Below are positions 5,405 through 6,747 of a stretch of DNA of 6,747 nt, in pieces; positions within the stretch are counted from its first letter, which is position 1; the number at the start of each line of letters is the position of its first letter. The DNA comes from a bacterium (GTDB taxonomy: Bacteria; Planctomycetota; J058; JAJDCP01). The stretch covers positions 1 to 6,747 of the forward strand of contig JAUIEM010000470.1 in the NCBI GenBank assembly GCA_030428695.1. The letters run 5' to 3'. Under the pieces are notes generated by a model. The model was given only the letters and a program-made list of their open reading frames with translations. It did not search any database and was not told the origin of the DNA. The position numbers and the translations under genes are program-made.

Positions 5405-6747
5405 ATGCGCTCCCTCTTTCTCATCCTCCTCATCCCGGCCCTCGTCCAGGCCGACCCCTGCGGCATGGTGCCGCCGATCGCGACCGGGGACGGGCCGCCG
5501 ATCACCCGCATCGGTTTGCAGAAGACCTGGCTGTGTTTCCGGGACGGCATCTGCAGCCTCGCGATCCGGCCGGGCTTCGAGGGGCGGGTCGACACCTTCG
5601 GCATGCTGATCCCCTTCCCGACCCCGCCGGCGATCCGCAAGCTCCCGGACACGATCTTCGACCAGATCGCCGCCGCCATCGATCCGCCGGAGGTGGTCGT
5701 CGACCTCCACGACTTCGGCTTCGGCGGGGGCGCGGTGTTCTCTTTCGGAGACGCAGACGAAGGCGGAGCCCTGGCCTTCGACGAGGTCGAGGTGCTCAAC
5801 CAGGAGGCGGTCGGCATGTACGAGGTCGCGGTGCTCGCCGCCGGCAGCGCCGAAGCGTTGGCGCGCTGGATGCGCGACCACGGCTACGTCTACCCGGAGG
5901 GCATGGACGGGGTGTGCGACGAGTACGTCGCCGAGGGCTGGTGCTTCGTCGCGGTCAAGGCCCGGGTCGGGGACAAGGCCGCGGCCGACCCCGCGCCGGG
6001 GATGCGCGAAGCCGACCCGAGCCTGCCGGCGGATGCGACCTTCGACGGCTACGTGCAGGCCCTCGGCTTCCGCTTCCGCTGCGAGAGCCTCGAGGTGCCG
6101 ATGCGGCTGTCGGCCTTCAACGAAGGCGAGATGCACAACGTCGTCTACGTGCTCGCCGACGAGGCGCTGAAGATCGACGGGATCGACGAGAGGCTGGTCG
6201 TGCGCCAGCTGACCGGTGCCGCGCTGCGCGCCAACCTGTGCGAGGCCCGGCCGGTGCGTATCGTCGGCGGCGGGCTGGAGGATGTCACCCTCGGCCGGCT
6301 GCGGGAGCTGATCGACGAGGTCGACCCCGACCCGGTCAACGGCGTCGCCCGGGAGCTGATCGCGGCGGACCTCGCGGCCCTGGAACAGGACGGCCTGATC
6401 CTGCCCGACGAGCGGGCGGCCAAAGAGCTCGCGAACATCGGGGAGCGGCTCGGGTTGCGGGGCGAGGCCATCGACGCCCTGCACGAGGTCGAGCTCGAGG
6501 CGCAGAAGGTGGCGAGCGGCAGCGCGGCCCTCGCGCGGCTGGACGGGATGGTGCTGACGGTGATCGACGGGGACTTCCCCCGCGAGCTGCTGCAGCGGGA
6601 GAACCTGACCTTCAGCCCCTTCGCGATGCCGGCGGAGCGGAACACCCGCGCCTGGTACGACGCGGTCGCCTTCGGGCCCGGGGCCGAGCCCGAGGGAGTG
6701 CTGCTCGAGGCGGACGCGCTGCGCGCCCTGCTCGACGAGCTCGCGGG
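5405..6747 (+). CDS. DUF2330 domain exported protein (3' end outside window)
   Basis: The window holds 447 codons, with the end cut off. A Sec signal peptide occupies 1-16 ([16 protein letters not shown], then DPCG). The DUF2330 pattern follows: an N-terminal beta region with [23 protein letters not shown] and [12 protein letters not shown] (39-75), an Asp/Phe segment [16 protein letters not shown] (80-95), and a second motif from about 128 to 187 with [30 protein letters not shown] and [11 protein letters not shown] further beta section (218-251) precedes a mostly helical acidic region (295-380). Seven cysteines (19, 44, 50, 171, 180, 226, 279) suggest disulfides and an exported location. 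DUF2330 has no established biochemical role as far as I know. The start ATG has GGAGG five bases upstream. The opposite strand is also open over much of this span, but the plus-strand product has a signal peptide and family motifs. It is divergent from msrA, with no sign of a shared pathway. Confidence 0.88.
   Translation, partial: MRSLFLILLIPALVQADPCGMVPPIATGDGPPITRIGLQKTWLCFRDGICSLAIRPGFEGRVDTFGMLIPFPTPPAIRKLPDTIFDQIAAAIDPPEVVVDLHDFGFGGGAVFSFGDADEGGALAFDEVEVLNQEAVGMYEVAVLAAGSAEALARWMRDHGYVYPEGMDGVCDEYVAEGWCFVAVKARVGDKAAADPAPGMREADPSLPADATFDGYVQALGFRFRCESLEVPMRLSAFNEGEMHNVVYVLADEALKIDGIDERLVVRQLTGAALRANLCEARPVRIVGGGLEDVTLGRLRELIDEVDPDPVNGVARELIAADLAALEQDGLILPDERAAKELANIGERLGLRGEAIDALHEVELEAQKVASGSAALARLDGMVLTVIDGDFPRELLQRENLTFSPFAMPAERNTRAWYDAVAFGPGAEPEGVLLEADALRALLDELA

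Noticed and set aside
5060..6484. Long minus-strand extension upstream of msrA (open to 6484)
   Set aside because: MsrA of normal length starts at 5059 with a perfect AGGAGG. The extension runs antisense through the DUF2330 gene and has no domain.

Overview
This is a high-G+C stretch, by eye well over 60%, with the C/G-ending codons typical of a diderm bacterium. The outer-membrane-type lipoprotein, the ExbB/ExbD/TonB-like set and two signal-peptide coiled-coil proteins all imply a Gram-negative envelope. The DUF2330 protein, the G+C level and a near-consensus sigma-54 promoter would fit Myxococcota or a related deltaproteobacterial lineage. That placement is inference: no rRNA or phylogenetic marker is present. 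Both ends of the window cut through genes, and the left end lies inside a repeat tract.

Left and centre (1-4240, all minus strand) form one compact cluster. In transcription order it holds a TPR lipoprotein (4240-3467), a 345-aa exported helical/coiled-coil protein (3455-2418), a 256-aa exported coiled-coil protein with a Pro-Ala linker (2398-1628), an ExbB/TolQ/MotA-type channel protein (1581-952), an ExbD/TolR protein (955-506) and a TonB-like protein with one membrane segment and a long Glu-Pro rod (505 to beyond 1). Gaps are 46 bp or less. exbB and exbD overlap as ATGA, and exbD and the TonB-like gene abut as TAG-ATG. This is best read as a proton-motive-force-driven energy-transducing machine plus dedicated periplasmic and outer-membrane accessory proteins. 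It resembles the gammaproteobacterial TonB2/TtpC clusters (DUF3450, coiled-coil/ExbB, ExbB, ExbD, TonB, TPR), but the coiled-coil part is a free-standing gene. In front of the first gene, 4279-4294 matches the sigma-54 -24/-12 consensus at 11 of 12 positions, with palindromic CACGTGTC repeats just upstream.

Middle right (4415-5059, minus) is a complete methionine sulfoxide reductase A of the long E. coli type, with its own strong ribosome binding site. A 345-bp divergent intergenic region (5060-5404) carries a perfect 18-bp dyad and a cluster of TCGTGC hexamers.

Right (5405-6747, plus) is the first 447 codons of an exported DUF2330 protein that runs off the window.

The most noteworthy content is the energy-transducing cluster: its gene composition, its probable sigma-54 control, the SxxxH motif in the TonB-like membrane segment and the tandem-repeat Glu-Pro rod. 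Everything here was read by eye, with no database search.
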